From NCBI GenBank assembly GCA_015067715.1, contig SVLY01000014.1:1-53081 (forward strand): 53,081 bases of DNA, given 5' to 3'. Every line of letters begins with the position of its first letter. Within the stretch, counting starts at the first letter, position 1. This document shows positions 33,984 through 41,725 of this stretch, in pieces. A program made the translations under genes and the position numbers. The notes under the pieces are model-generated. The model was not told where the DNA came from and ran no database searches. It saw only the letters and a program-made list of their open reading frames with translations. This DNA is from Oscillospiraceae bacterium. GTDB taxonomy: Bacteria; Bacillota; Clostridia; Oscillospirales; QAMX01.

Positions 33984-35108
33984 ATGAGCATGAAAGCCCA
34001 AAGGGACCACACCACCCTTAACCGAGACATCATCCGCCTCCGCGCCGGCAAAAAGGTGCTTTTCCAGCCCCGAATCGACTGCTGGTACCACGACCGGATC
34101 TTCCGGGACGGTACCCTCTCCGGCCCTTACGCCGGAATGGACCGCCACGACCTTTACTGCGCCCTCGACGTTTCCCCCAGAGTCTACGAGTTCAACGGCT
34201 GTGTCGAGCGCTACGACGCCGTTCCCGTAAACCGTTGGGAAAAGCCCCTCTCCCCTCTTGAGACCGAGATCCACTGGGACACCCCCGTTGGAAGCATCTC
34301 CTATATCTGGTACCGCAACACCTCCAACGCCGGAGAATATTACAAGACCTGGCCCGTTAAGACCGAAGAAGATCTTAAGGTCATGATCTGGATAGAAAAC
34401 AACACCATGTGGCGCTGGAACCAGGCTCACTACGACGCCATGAGCGTCGAGTGGGAAAACATGGGTCTGCCCTCCATCTTCCTGCCCAGAGTCAATATTC
34501 AAAAGGCCATGATCGAGTCCATGGGCGTGGAGGGCACGGTCTACGGACTTATGGACTTCCCCGAGACCATGGAGGAATATTTCGAGGCCTGCGAAAACAA
34601 TGCCATGCGCATGATAGACGTTATCGTCGACAGCCCCCTGGAGTGGCTGAACTTCGGCGACAATATCCACGGCGGCGTGCTCTCACCCCAGCTTTTCGAG
34701 AAATACGTTCTCCCCGCCTACCACCGCCGCAACGTCGTTCTCCACGCCGCAGGCAAATTCACCTTCGCCCATTGGGACGGCGACTGTAAGCCCCTTTTGA
34801 AATACGCCCGGGAGTGCCGCCTGGACGGCATAGAGGCCATAACCCCCGTTCCACAGGGCGACGTCACCATCGACGAGATAAAAGAAGCCCTTGGCGACGA
34901 GGTCTTCCTTGTGGACGGCATTCCCGCCATTCTCTTCGACGAGATCTATCCCGAAGAACAGCTTATCGCCACGGTAAAAGAGCTCATCGAAAAATTCGCT
35001 CCCCGGCTGATCCTCGGCATTTCGGACGAAATGTCCTCCACCGGCAACATCGAGCGCATCAAGCTCGTCCGGGACTTCGTGGACGAATACAACCGCACCT
35101 GCGAATAG
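33984..35108 (+). CDS. Uroporphyrinogen decarboxylase (URO-D) family protein
   Basis: A 374-residue TIM-barrel protein of the URO-D/methyltransferase superfamily; start ATG 33984, though the ribosome site is weak. Motifs include SPLEWLNFGDNIHGGVLSP, LPAYHRRNVVLHAAGKFTF and GIEAITPVPQGDVTIDEIK. Such proteins in Clostridia are often corrinoid-dependent methyltransferases rather than true haem enzymes, and may stand alone in sugar or methyl-compound clusters. No corrinoid protein or other haem gene is nearby, so substrate and pathway remain open. Transcribed with the deacetylase and followed by a terminator that is duplicated 0.3 kb downstream. Confidence 0.83.
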   Translation: MSMKAQRDHTTLNRDIIRLRAGKKVLFQPRIDCWYHDRIFRDGTLSGPYAGMDRHDLYCALDVSPRVYEFNGCVERYDAVPVNRWEKPLSPLETEIHWDTPVGSISYIWYRNTSNAGEYYKTWPVKTEEDLKVMIWIENNTMWRWNQAHYDAMSVEWENMGLPSIFLPRVNIQKAMIESMGVEGTVYGLMDFPETMEEYFEACENNAMRMIDVIVDSPLEWLNFGDNIHGGVLSPQLFEKYVLPAYHRRNVVLHAAGKFTFAHWDGDCKPLLKYARECRLDGIEAITPVPQGDVTIDEIKEALGDEVFLVDGIPAILFDEIYPEEQLIATVKELIEKFAPRLILGISDEMSSTGNIERIKLVRDFVDEYNRTCE

Positions 35109-35125
35109 AACACCTTTACCCAAAA

Positions 35126-35159
35126 AGCCTGAGAACAGATTTTGTTCTCAGGCTTTTTT
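35126..35159 (+). terminator. Terminator of the URO-D gene (copy 1)
   Basis: AGCCTGAGAACA (35126-35137) pairs with 35143-35154 around a five-base loop, followed by a T run. An almost identical copy lies at 35441-35475. Confidence 0.9.
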
Positions 35160-35440
35160 GTACAGACCCCGGCGGTACTGTGATCGTATACTGTTTTTTC
35201 ACCCGGCCGATCTGCCGCGCTATTGATAATCCGGTAAATACGTGGTATACCATACATGAAAGTAGCGACGCAAACGTCACAATTACGATGTGAACAAAAT
35301 GATCAGACGGGATTTTCCATTGCAATCTGACGGATCTGTTGCTCGGCCGTGTGGAGCTCTTCTGAACGATCCGCTCTCTTCCCCCACCGCTAATCTGACA
35401 AGACCTGACCGCACCTGCAAATAGAACACCTTTACCCCAA

Positions 35441-35475
35441 AAGCCTGAGAACAGATTTTGTTCTCAGGCTTTTTT
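35441..35475. terminator. Terminator (copy 2), also after the membrane protein gene
   Basis: Same hairpin as at 35126-35154. It lies next to the stop of the minus-strand gene at 35476; the minus side has a shorter T run (TTTTGGGG). Confidence 0.65.
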
Positions 35476-35877
35476 CTATTTCATAAGCTCGTCTGTGAGC
35501 CGGATAATCTCCGGGGCGAGCTTTTCACGTTCCTTTTTCAGAATACGGCAGTAAACCGGGTAAGCCAGGCTCACAATAACTATCCCGGCAAGACCGGCGG
35601 CAATTCCGACTATCATTGCCGCACCCCCGCCCAGCCCCAGAGCCTTGCCCAGCTCCGTCATAACCAGACTCATACCGCTGCCCATGACCAGCGCTCCCAC
35701 AACGCCAAACACAATGGCAAACGCAGTTGCTTTTTGTGTCACTCCGGCATCCAGCCGTCTCAGACGGGTCATTTTGTCCTCCTCCCGCTCCCGGGGGGAG
35801 TATTTTTCACGTATGGACTTTATCTCCTCCTGTTCCCTGGAAGAGTAGGTGTATTTAAAGGTGTCGTTATTATCCAT
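35476..35877 (-). CDS. Small two-TM membrane protein, paralogue of the product at 38615
   Basis: A 133-residue protein: about 45 charged N-terminal residues, two transmembrane segments (near residues 50-72 and 85-107), and a charged tail (KKEREKLAPEIIRLTDELMK). The segment MGSGMSLVMT between the membrane helices is shared with the protein encoded at 38615-38980, as are the preceding helix, the AYPVY end of helix two and the tail. The two paralogues flank a two-component system. Function unknown. Starts inside the end of the upstream membrane protein gene (8-base overlap). Confidence 0.78.
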   Translation of the reverse strand: MDNNDTFKYTYSSREQEEIKSIREKYSPREREEDKMTRLRRLDAGVTQKATAFAIVFGVVGALVMGSGMSLVMTELGKALGLGGGAAMIVGIAAGLAGIVIVSLAYPVYCRILKKEREKLAPEIIRLTDELMK

Positions 35878-36751
35878 TGATTTTCTCCTGTTTTAATCTT
35901 TTTGTCCCCCAAACGATCATGTATACCGCCATTGCGATCACAACCGCCGAAACTGCTCCGCCGGAAACTCCCAGAAGTATCTGCCGCCCGGCAAGGGTCA
36001 TTGTGCCGTCTTCAAAGGTGGTGAGCATTGTGGACTCAAGGGTGAGCATTGAAACGCACGCCGAAACAAAGCTGACCGCCTTTGAGGCGGAATATACCGG
36101 ACTTCCCAGTCTGGAATATTTCACAACGTTGATTATCGCCTTTGTAAATGAGGTAAAGGTATACGCCGCCATGGCAATGGTGACGATCTCGTGGTGCTGA
36201 AAGGTCCTGTTCCAGTAGACCATAAAAAATATCATCAGCGAAAGGGCAAGGTTCATTACAAGCAGAACTATCCCGCAGGCGCGGTACTTTTTAAGCTCCA
36301 AAACCATATTTTCCCCCGCCTTATGGCGAAAGGTGTAGCGCACGAGGAAAAACCGCATTACTGCCAAGGAGAAATAATACGCCGCCAGAGAGCAAAACCA
36401 AAAGCTGCGGTTTGTAATACCCAGCCCAAGCTGAAGCAGAGCGTAGGAAAGATTCCACACAAGGGAGGTACAAAGTGAAACGTTCACTCTCAGCCGCCTG
36501 TTGTCCAGCCAGAGTCTTGCGTATCGGTTTTGGCTCTTAAAGGTTTTATAATACCGTATCAGCACCGGCACTCTGAAACACCAAACCGTAAGCGTATAGG
36601 CCGCAACCACGTACGAGGTTATGGCCACCGCCGATTCCGTACCACGGCAGACCATCGCCCACACCAGAAACGCCCCGGAAAGGGGCACCAAAGCCATCAT
36701 CACAGAAATATGTGGATGAAGCAGAGCTCTGCAAAGTTTTTTCCAGCTCAT
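35870..36751 (-). CDS. Polytopic membrane protein of unknown function
   Basis: A 293-residue protein with about eight hydrophobic segments spread over its whole length and short charged loops (KTFKSQNRYARLWLDNRR, YTFRHKAGENMVLELKKYR). No transporter motif, ATP-binding site or protease signature is visible. Its start is 2 bases from the stop of the histidine kinase gene and its end overlaps the next gene, so it belongs to the response regulator-kinase operon. A role in sensing or export controlled by that system is an inference from position. Confidence 0.78.
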   Translation of the reverse strand: MSWKKLCRALLHPHISVMMALVPLSGAFLVWAMVCRGTESAVAITSYVVAAYTLTVWCFRVPVLIRYYKTFKSQNRYARLWLDNRRLRVNVSLCTSLVWNLSYALLQLGLGITNRSFWFCSLAAYYFSLAVMRFFLVRYTFRHKAGENMVLELKKYRACGIVLLVMNLALSLMIFFMVYWNRTFQHHEIVTIAMAAYTFTSFTKAIINVVKYSRLGSPVYSASKAVSFVSACVSMLTLESTMLTTFEDGTMTLAGRQILLGVSGGAVSAVVIAMAVYMIVWGTKRLKQEKING

Positions 36752-36752
36752 A

Positions 36753-37823
36753 TCAGCACCGGCCTATTTTCACGGTAAACACCGAGCCCACGCCCACAGC
36801 GCTCTCTACGCTTATCTCGCCCTGGAGTATGTCCACCACACGTTTGACCAGCGCCAGCCCAAGACCGTTTCCCGAAACAGAATGTGAGCTGTCGCCCTGA
36901 TAGAACTTTTCAAATATATGCGCCCCAACCTCGGGGCTCATTCCGCATCCGGTATCCCGAACCTCCACAATGGCGTGACGCTCCGTTGCGCTGAGCTTAA
37001 CGCTCACCTTTCCGCCGGAGGGGGTAAACTTGAACGCATTGGAAAACAGATTGTTCCATACGTGGCTGAGAAGCTCCTCGTCGGCTTTCACCCGGATATC
37101 CGTGGCAATATCGGTCTCGATCTCAATATTTTCTCTTTCCCAAAGGGTCTCAAACTGCAAAAGACAGGCGCAGAGCTGCTCGCCCAGATCAAACTCCTCT
37201 GCCCGGGGGTATATCTGCTGGTTTTCAAGGCGGTTTAGCTTTAAGATATTGGTCATCATATCTGCCATACGCCGGGCGCCTTCCGCAACGCCCTTAGCAT
37301 ATTCAATGCGCTTTTCCTCGTCCAGCTCCGGATCCTGAAGCAGGGTTCCGTAATTCTGCATCACGGCAAGGGGGGTCTTCATCTCGTGGGACACGTTGGC
37401 GATAAAGTCCGAGCGAAGGGTCTCAACGCCGCCCAGCTCCTCTGCCATTTTGTTAAAGCATTCGATAATGCTGTCAAAGGTATCGTCGGACCCGAATTTT
37501 CCCCGGGGCTTTATCCTCACGGAAAAGTCCCCCTTTATCATCTTCTCCGCCGCGGCGGTTATGTTTTTCACAGGGCGCTGAACGTTTATCCTTCTGCGCA
37601 CGGCATCGATCACAGTGAATATAAGGCTAAGCAGAGCTACGTTCCAAAAGGTCACCTTTGCCGCCGCACTTATATTCTCCGCAGTGATAGTCACCCCCAA
37701 AGATCTCGTCATAGTCGTCACGAACAGCATGGTGCAACAGGTTATAACGAAGGCTACCATGAGGAAGAACGTAAAATAGTGGTTCAACCATTTCAAAACG
37801 GCTCTTACGGTAAGCTTTTTCAC
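36753..37823 (-). CDS. Sensor histidine kinase
   Basis: A 356-residue membrane kinase. Two transmembrane segments (about residues 17-38 and 58-75) enclose a very short extracellular loop, then a HAMP-like region, a HisKA domain with the phosphorylated His146 (NVSHEMKTPLAVMQNY), and a HATPase domain with the N box (NNLFSNAFKF), G1 (DTGCGMSPEVG) and G2 (GNGLGLALVKR). The short loop suggests that it senses a membrane event or a partner protein rather than a soluble ligand. Its start overlaps the response regulator stop by 4 bases. Confidence 0.93.
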   Translation of the reverse strand: MKKLTVRAVLKWLNHYFTFFLMVAFVITCCTMLFVTTMTRSLGVTITAENISAAAKVTFWNVALLSLIFTVIDAVRRRINVQRPVKNITAAAEKMIKGDFSVRIKPRGKFGSDDTFDSIIECFNKMAEELGGVETLRSDFIANVSHEMKTPLAVMQNYGTLLQDPELDEEKRIEYAKGVAEGARRMADMMTNILKLNRLENQQIYPRAEEFDLGEQLCACLLQFETLWERENIEIETDIATDIRVKADEELLSHVWNNLFSNAFKFTPSGGKVSVKLSATERHAIVEVRDTGCGMSPEVGAHIFEKFYQGDSSHSVSGNGLGLALVKRVVDILQGEISVESAVGVGSVFTVKIGRC

Positions 37824-38491
37824 TTTATCACCGCCTTGTACCCAAGTCCGTGGACGGTCTTTATCTCAAAATCCCCGCACTCTGACAGCTTTGAGCGAAG
37901 CTTTGTCATGTACACGTCAACTGCCCGTGGGGCCGTTTCCGTATCCGCATCCCAGAATTCGTCCATGAGCTGGGTTCTTGTGAAGGTCTTTTTTGGGTAG
38001 CTCAGGAGCTTGTAGAGAATGCTGAACTCCCGGTTGGTAAGGTTTATCTCTTCCTCCCCGAGATAGGCCGTGTGCTCGTCGGCATCCATAACAAAGCTTC
38101 CGACCTCGATCTTCCGTGAGGATGCGATCTTTGCCCGGCGCAGCAGAGCTCCGATGCGCAAAAACAGCTCGTCCAGGTCGATGGGCTTGACCATATAGTC
38201 GTCCACGCCGATCCGAAAACCCCTCTGCTTCGAGGCGATATCGTCCCTGGCGGTCATGAACAGAATGGGAATGTTCTCGTTCAGCTCCCGAACGCTGGCG
38301 GCAAACTCGAACCCGTCTATGCCGGGCATCATAATATCCGACACGATAAGGTCGAACGTGTTCCCGTAAAGAGCGTCGTACCCCTCGGTGGCATTCAGAC
38401 ACCCCGTTGCCTCGTAGCCGCTCCGGTTCAAAAACGAGCATACGGTTTTGTTCAGCTCCCGATCGTCTTCAACGACCAATATCTTAAACAT
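37820..38491 (-). CDS. OmpR/PhoB family response regulator
   Basis: A 223-residue regulator with receiver domain (acidic Asp9-Asp10, phosphorylated Asp52 in LIVSDIMMPG, Lys in YMVKPIDL) and a C-terminal winged helix (LTNREFSILYKLLSYPKKTF, VYMTKLRSKL). First gene of the operon with kinase and membrane proteins; ATG 38491 has GGGGAGG upstream. Likely controls its own operon and the flanking paralogous membrane proteins (inference). Confidence 0.94.
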   Translation of the reverse strand: MFKILVVEDDRELNKTVCSFLNRSGYEATGCLNATEGYDALYGNTFDLIVSDIMMPGIDGFEFAASVRELNENIPILFMTARDDIASKQRGFRIGVDDYMVKPIDLDELFLRIGALLRRAKIASSRKIEVGSFVMDADEHTAYLGEEEINLTNREFSILYKLLSYPKKTFTRTQLMDEFWDADTETAPRAVDVYMTKLRSKLSECGDFEIKTVHGLGYKAVIK

Positions 38492-38528
38492 ATCCTTACC
38501 TCCCCGGGATCACAGGTTTACAGCATCT

Positions 38529-38537
38529 ATTATACCA
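38529..38537 (-). promoter_or_regulatory. Extended -10 promoter of the two-component operon
   Basis: TGGTATAAT on the minus strand, 38 bases before the regulator gene. No good -35 box at the usual distance. Confidence 0.55.
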
Positions 38538-38583
38538 TGGAAATGTTAAAGTTTTGTTTGGGTTTTGGCCCGGGGCGAAAAAA

Positions 38584-38614
38584 GAGGGGGCGCCGCCATC
38601 AGCGCCCCTTTTTT
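38584..38614 (-). terminator. Intrinsic terminator after the small membrane protein gene
   Basis: AGGGGGCGC pairs with GCGCCCCTT, with A/T runs on both sides; it lies next to the stop of the minus-strand gene at 38615. Confidence 0.75.
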
Positions 38615-38980
38615 CTATTTCTTTATCAGCTTATCGCTGAGACGGATGATGCTGTCCGCATATTTCTTACGTCTGTTCCCGAGAATTGCCTTATAGACGG
38701 GATAATTCACAACAGCCATGACAAGCCCCAGTATGCCGATAATAATTCCCCAAAGCATGGGATTTGAAATGCCGATAACCTCCGCAATGTCTGTCATAAC
38801 AAGGCTCATGCCGCTGCCCATGATGACGGCGGAAATGCTGCCGAAGATATAGGCAAAAACGTTTGCCGGGCGCTTTACCTTTGCATCCAGCGCTTTGAGC
38901 TCATCAAGCTCGGTGGCGGTCTTTTCGGTGTACTGGGTACGGATCTTCTGGACGATGAATTCCTGGTCGTTTCTGTTCAT
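38615..38980 (-). CDS. Small two-TM membrane protein, paralogue of the product at 35476
   Basis: A 121-residue protein from ATG 38980 (AAGGAGAA upstream). A longer frame is open upstream but lacks a ribosome site. Layout: charged N-terminus (DQEFIVQKIRTQYTEK), two membrane helices joined by IMGSGMSLVMTDIAEVIG, and a basic tail (NRRKKYADSIIRLSDKLIKK). It shares the MGSGMSLVMT motif and overall shape with the protein at 35476. It lies upstream of the two-component operon as a separate unit ending in a terminator. Function unknown. Confidence 0.78.
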   Translation of the reverse strand: MNRNDQEFIVQKIRTQYTEKTATELDELKALDAKVKRPANVFAYIFGSISAVIMGSGMSLVMTDIAEVIGISNPMLWGIIIGILGLVMAVVNYPVYKAILGNRRKKYADSIIRLSDKLIKK

Positions 38981-39108
38981 TTTTGTTTTCTCCTTATATC
39001 GTATACTCTTTTTTCGGTTCGTTCTCCCAACCAACGCCCATATTATACCCTGTCAATGTTTTCGACCTGTTTTCGAATTGTTTATGTTTTATTAATTCAT
39101 AAAAAATC

Positions 39109-39138
39109 CCCCGAGAGTGCTCTGGCCGCACCCTCGGG
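39109..39138 (-). terminator. Intrinsic terminator after the HD hydrolase
   Basis: CCCCGAGAGTGC pairs with GCACCCTCGGGG (one mismatch); the minus strand continues with GATTTTTT. Confidence 0.75.
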
Positions 39139-39159
39139 GAAATCGGTATATTCACATCT

Positions 39160-39723
39160 TCACACCTTTGCGCCAAGCTCAAGCTCGTCGGCATACGCCT
39201 TCATAGCCTCGATGCAGATGGCCGCAACGTCGCGGACCTCCATGCCCATCATCTCACAGCCCCGGCGGATAATGTCTCTGTCGCACTTGGCGGCAAACTT
39301 TTTATCCTTGAACTTTTTCATAAAGCTGGAAACTTCCATATCCGTTATGCCCGCAGGGCGCATTCTGGCCGCCGCCTGGATGATCCCGGTGAGCTCGTCC
39401 ACGGTGAAAAGGGATTTTTCAAGGTCGGTCACAGGCTCAACGTCGTTGAGACAGCCGTATCCGTGGGCAAGAATGGCGCGGATCTCCTCTTCGCTCACCC
39501 CTGCCGCGCTGAGTGGCCCGGCGGTGTGGGCAAGGTGCTCTTCCGGGAACTGCTGGTAATCGTAGTCGTGAAGATAGCCGATTGCCATCCAGTTTTCCCT
39601 GTCTCCCCCAAAATGCTCTGCCAGACCGCCCATGGCGGCCATTACGTTTTTGGCGTGGAGAAAAAGATGGGGCTCAGTTGTTGTGGTTGCGAGAAGCTCT
39701 TTTGCTCTTTCAAGTGTAAGCAC
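39160..39723 (-). CDS. HD domain hydrolase
   Basis: A 187-residue protein of the HD superfamily (metal-dependent phosphohydrolases). The first histidine is in EPHLFLHAKNVMAAMG, the HD pair in AIGYLHDYDYQQFPEEH, with a further histidine in HTAGPL and another in ILAHGYG. This compact form is common in Clostridia and is usually annotated only as HD/HDIG protein; a nucleotide or phosphoester substrate is likely. It follows the sialate O-acetylesterase-like gene by 19 bases on the same strand, so the two probably share a transcript. Confidence 0.86.
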   Translation of the reverse strand: MLTLERAKELLATTTTEPHLFLHAKNVMAAMGGLAEHFGGDRENWMAIGYLHDYDYQQFPEEHLAHTAGPLSAAGVSEEEIRAILAHGYGCLNDVEPVTDLEKSLFTVDELTGIIQAAARMRPAGITDMEVSSFMKKFKDKKFAAKCDRDIIRRGCEMMGMEVRDVAAICIEAMKAYADELELGAKV

Positions 39724-39742
39724 GGTTATAATCTCCTTAAAC

Positions 39743-40609
39743 TCAGGCTTTTTTCAGGTCTTCGAAAACGGTTTTGGCGACCCATTTGTTGGCCGCCCCG
39801 GTGAAGTGGACCTTGTCCTCAATAAATATGCCCCTGTCCTCAGCGGAAAGACTGAACCCCGGGATTCGGGTTCCGTCGAACACCTCGGTATTTTCAAGGC
39901 GCTCTGAAAGGTCGCAAAACACGTTGTTGATATAGCCCATGCTCTTTATCGACAGCCCGTCCACCGGGTTAAAGTCGAAAGCCCGGGTGTCGCAGACGAT
40001 GCGGTGGAGCACGGTCTTACAGGGAAAACCCAGAGCCGCCTTCAGCCGTGTGAAGATCTCTTCGTAAATGCCGAAAAGTCTGCCGGAGAGCTTTTCTACG
40101 GGAACGAGAAAATCGTTTTCTCCCCCGCGCCAGTGGATTACGGTCTTTGGCACGACCCCAAGCCCGTCGAAGTATTTTTTCACCCGGGCAAGCACGTTTT
40201 CGGCATAGGGCGTAAGGGAAATGTCAACCTCCCCAAGCTTTCCCGGAACGTAACGCATCTCCCGGCCGGGGTACCACATATATTCCTCCGTGACCCCCTG
40301 GGCGCCAATGGAGATGTTCACGGTATAAAGGTCGCCAAGCTCCTCGCCGGAGTCAACGGCACTCTGCCACATGGGCGCAAGGTAGTTTGCGATGGATGCA
40401 TGGTGCTCCTCGTCCTCCCCAAGGTTCATGTTCCCCGTCACAAATCCCCGCCAGACGGCGCACTTCTCGGACGGAAAAGCATTGTCCTCCCGGGTGAGCC
40501 CAAAGACGTTTTTCAGCGGAGAGGTTATCCGCTCGCCCTCATCCAGCTCCACCCCGTGACCCACAGCATTTGACTGCCCCAAAAGTATAAACAAAACGGG
40601 TCGCTTCAT
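39743..40609 (-). CDS. Sialate O-acetylesterase-like SGNH esterase (SASA/CE6 type)
   Basis: A 288-residue esterase read from ATG 40609; the frame opens far upstream into repeat DNA, which is not likely to be translated. The nucleophile serine is in LFILLGQSNAVGHG, the oxyanion-region residues in VIHWRGGENDFLVP, and the Asp-His pair in IFIEDKVHFTGAAN. Enzymes of this group remove acetyl groups from sialic acid or from xylan. No signal peptide. A near-consensus promoter with a palindromic spacer lies upstream. Confidence 0.82.
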   Translation of the reverse strand: MKRPVLFILLGQSNAVGHGVELDEGERITSPLKNVFGLTREDNAFPSEKCAVWRGFVTGNMNLGEDEEHHASIANYLAPMWQSAVDSGEELGDLYTVNISIGAQGVTEEYMWYPGREMRYVPGKLGEVDISLTPYAENVLARVKKYFDGLGVVPKTVIHWRGGENDFLVPVEKLSGRLFGIYEEIFTRLKAALGFPCKTVLHRIVCDTRAFDFNPVDGLSIKSMGYINNVFCDLSERLENTEVFDGTRIPGFSLSAEDRGIFIEDKVHFTGAANKWVAKTVFEDLKKA

Positions 40610-40654
40610 AAATTCCACACCCCCAAAGCATTCTGAAAGATCGTGTTCAAAAAA

Positions 40655-40683
40655 ATTATACTCCCCGGCAGGGAGTAAGTCAA
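40655..40683 (-). promoter_or_regulatory. Promoter with palindromic spacer for the esterase gene
   Basis: On the minus strand: TTGACT (40678-40683), 17 bases, TATAAT (40655-40660). The spacer contains the dyad ACTCCC/GGGGAGT around TGCC, so a repressor could bind between the two boxes. Confidence 0.75.
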
Positions 40684-40735
40684 GAAAAACCTGACCGCTC
40701 CGTTTCTGCGGTAGGGTCGATTTAACAATCATCCC

Positions 40736-41665
40736 ATATAAACCTCCCCCTCTCGGGGGAGGTGCCCCGAAGGGGCGGAGGGGGCACGGAGGGCGGCTTT
40801 TGCACGGTATCGAACAGCGGCGCATTGACAAGGCAAAATAGGCGAACGCAGTTCGCCCCTACGGCTCTTGGTCAACCTTTCTGCCTGTAGGGAATCCCTA
40901 AACGTTTCGGCGGGAGCAAGCCCCCGCCCTACGGTGTGCGGTTTATCTGTTTGCCCGTAGGGACGCCCCTCCCGGGGCGTCCGGAAAAGGTCGCCATTGG
41001 CACAATGTCGCCGGGGAGAGGCAAACGGGATGATACGTTGGTTCCCTCGGCGGGCAGATGATATCTGCCCCTACGGTGCATGGGTTTATCTTTGCGCCCC
41101 GTAGGGGCGTTCTGTGAACGCCCGCAAACGTTGCCGTCGGCACGGTGTTGCCGGGGGAGGCAAGCGGGATGATGCGCCGGTGCATTCACTCCCTCAGTCT
41201 CGGCCTTTGGCCGATCCAGCTCCCTCGGAGAGGGAGCCTTGGGTACGTGCTTTTATTTTTAGCACTATCCTATCTTTACAGCCCGTAGGGGCGTTCTGTG
41301 AACGCCCGCAAACGTCGCCATCGGCACAATGTCGCCGGGAATGGCAAGCGGGATGATACGCCGGTTCCCTCGGCGGGCAGATGATATCTGCCCCTACGGC
41401 TCGCGGTTTACCTTTGCACCCGTAGGGGAGGCTATCAGCCTCCCGCAAACGTTGCCATCGGCACGGTATTGCCGGAAGGGCAAACGGGATGATACGGCAA
41501 AACGGACGAACGCAGTTCGCCCCTACGGTGCAGGGGTTACCTTTGTGCCCGTAGGGGAGGCTATCAGCCTCCCGCAAACGTCGCCGTCGGCACGGTGTCG
41601 CCGGGGAAGGCTTACGGAATCCCCCCCTACCCCCCCTTTAGGCAAGGGGGGCTTTTTGCTGCGAT
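40736..41665. repeat. Non-coding intergenic repeat cluster (palindromic, five or more copies)
   Basis: About 0.93 kb without a gene. It starts with a G/C-rich palindrome (CCTCCCCCTCTCGGGGGAGG), then repeats a composite module. Each module has CCGTAGGGGCG- or CCGTAGGGGAGG-type palindromes (for example GTAGGGGCGTTCTGTGAACGC), then GCAAACGT(C/T)GCC, a TCGGCAC and GTCGCCGG stretch and GGCAA(A/G)CGGGATGAT. Modules start near 40957, 41098, 41282, 41420 and 41550. A second repeat type (CTCCCTCAGTC ... GAGAGGGAGCC) is inserted at 41190-41240. Such modular palindromic repeats are known from gut Clostridia genomes. The frames seen here are not genes. Confidence 0.85.
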
Positions 41666-41674
41666 GAATGTGTG

Positions 41675-41711
41675 AAACAGCCCCGTCCGAAAAAACCGGA
41701 CGGGGCTGTTT
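41675..41711 (-). terminator. Intrinsic terminator after the GH3 gene
   Basis: AAACAGCCCCGTCCG (41675-41689) pairs with 41697-41711, a 15-base stem 15 bases behind the stop; the T run is short. Confidence 0.8.
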
Positions 41712-41725
41712 CCTATATTTATTTA

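Larger units (their letters stand above)
35092..35475 (+). repeat. Direct repeat of 68 bases flanking a 248-base insert
   Basis: Bases 35092-35159, covering the last codons of the URO-D gene plus its terminator, recur at 35408-35475 with two mismatches. The 248 bases between (35160-35407) hold no gene that I recognise. The pattern suggests tandem duplication followed by insertion or decay of the middle. The second terminator copy now also serves as the end of the small membrane gene on the other strand. Confidence 0.85.

Noticed and set aside
40929-41667. Short frames within the repeat cluster
   Set aside because: They consist of translated palindromic repeats, lack ribosome sites and resemble no protein.
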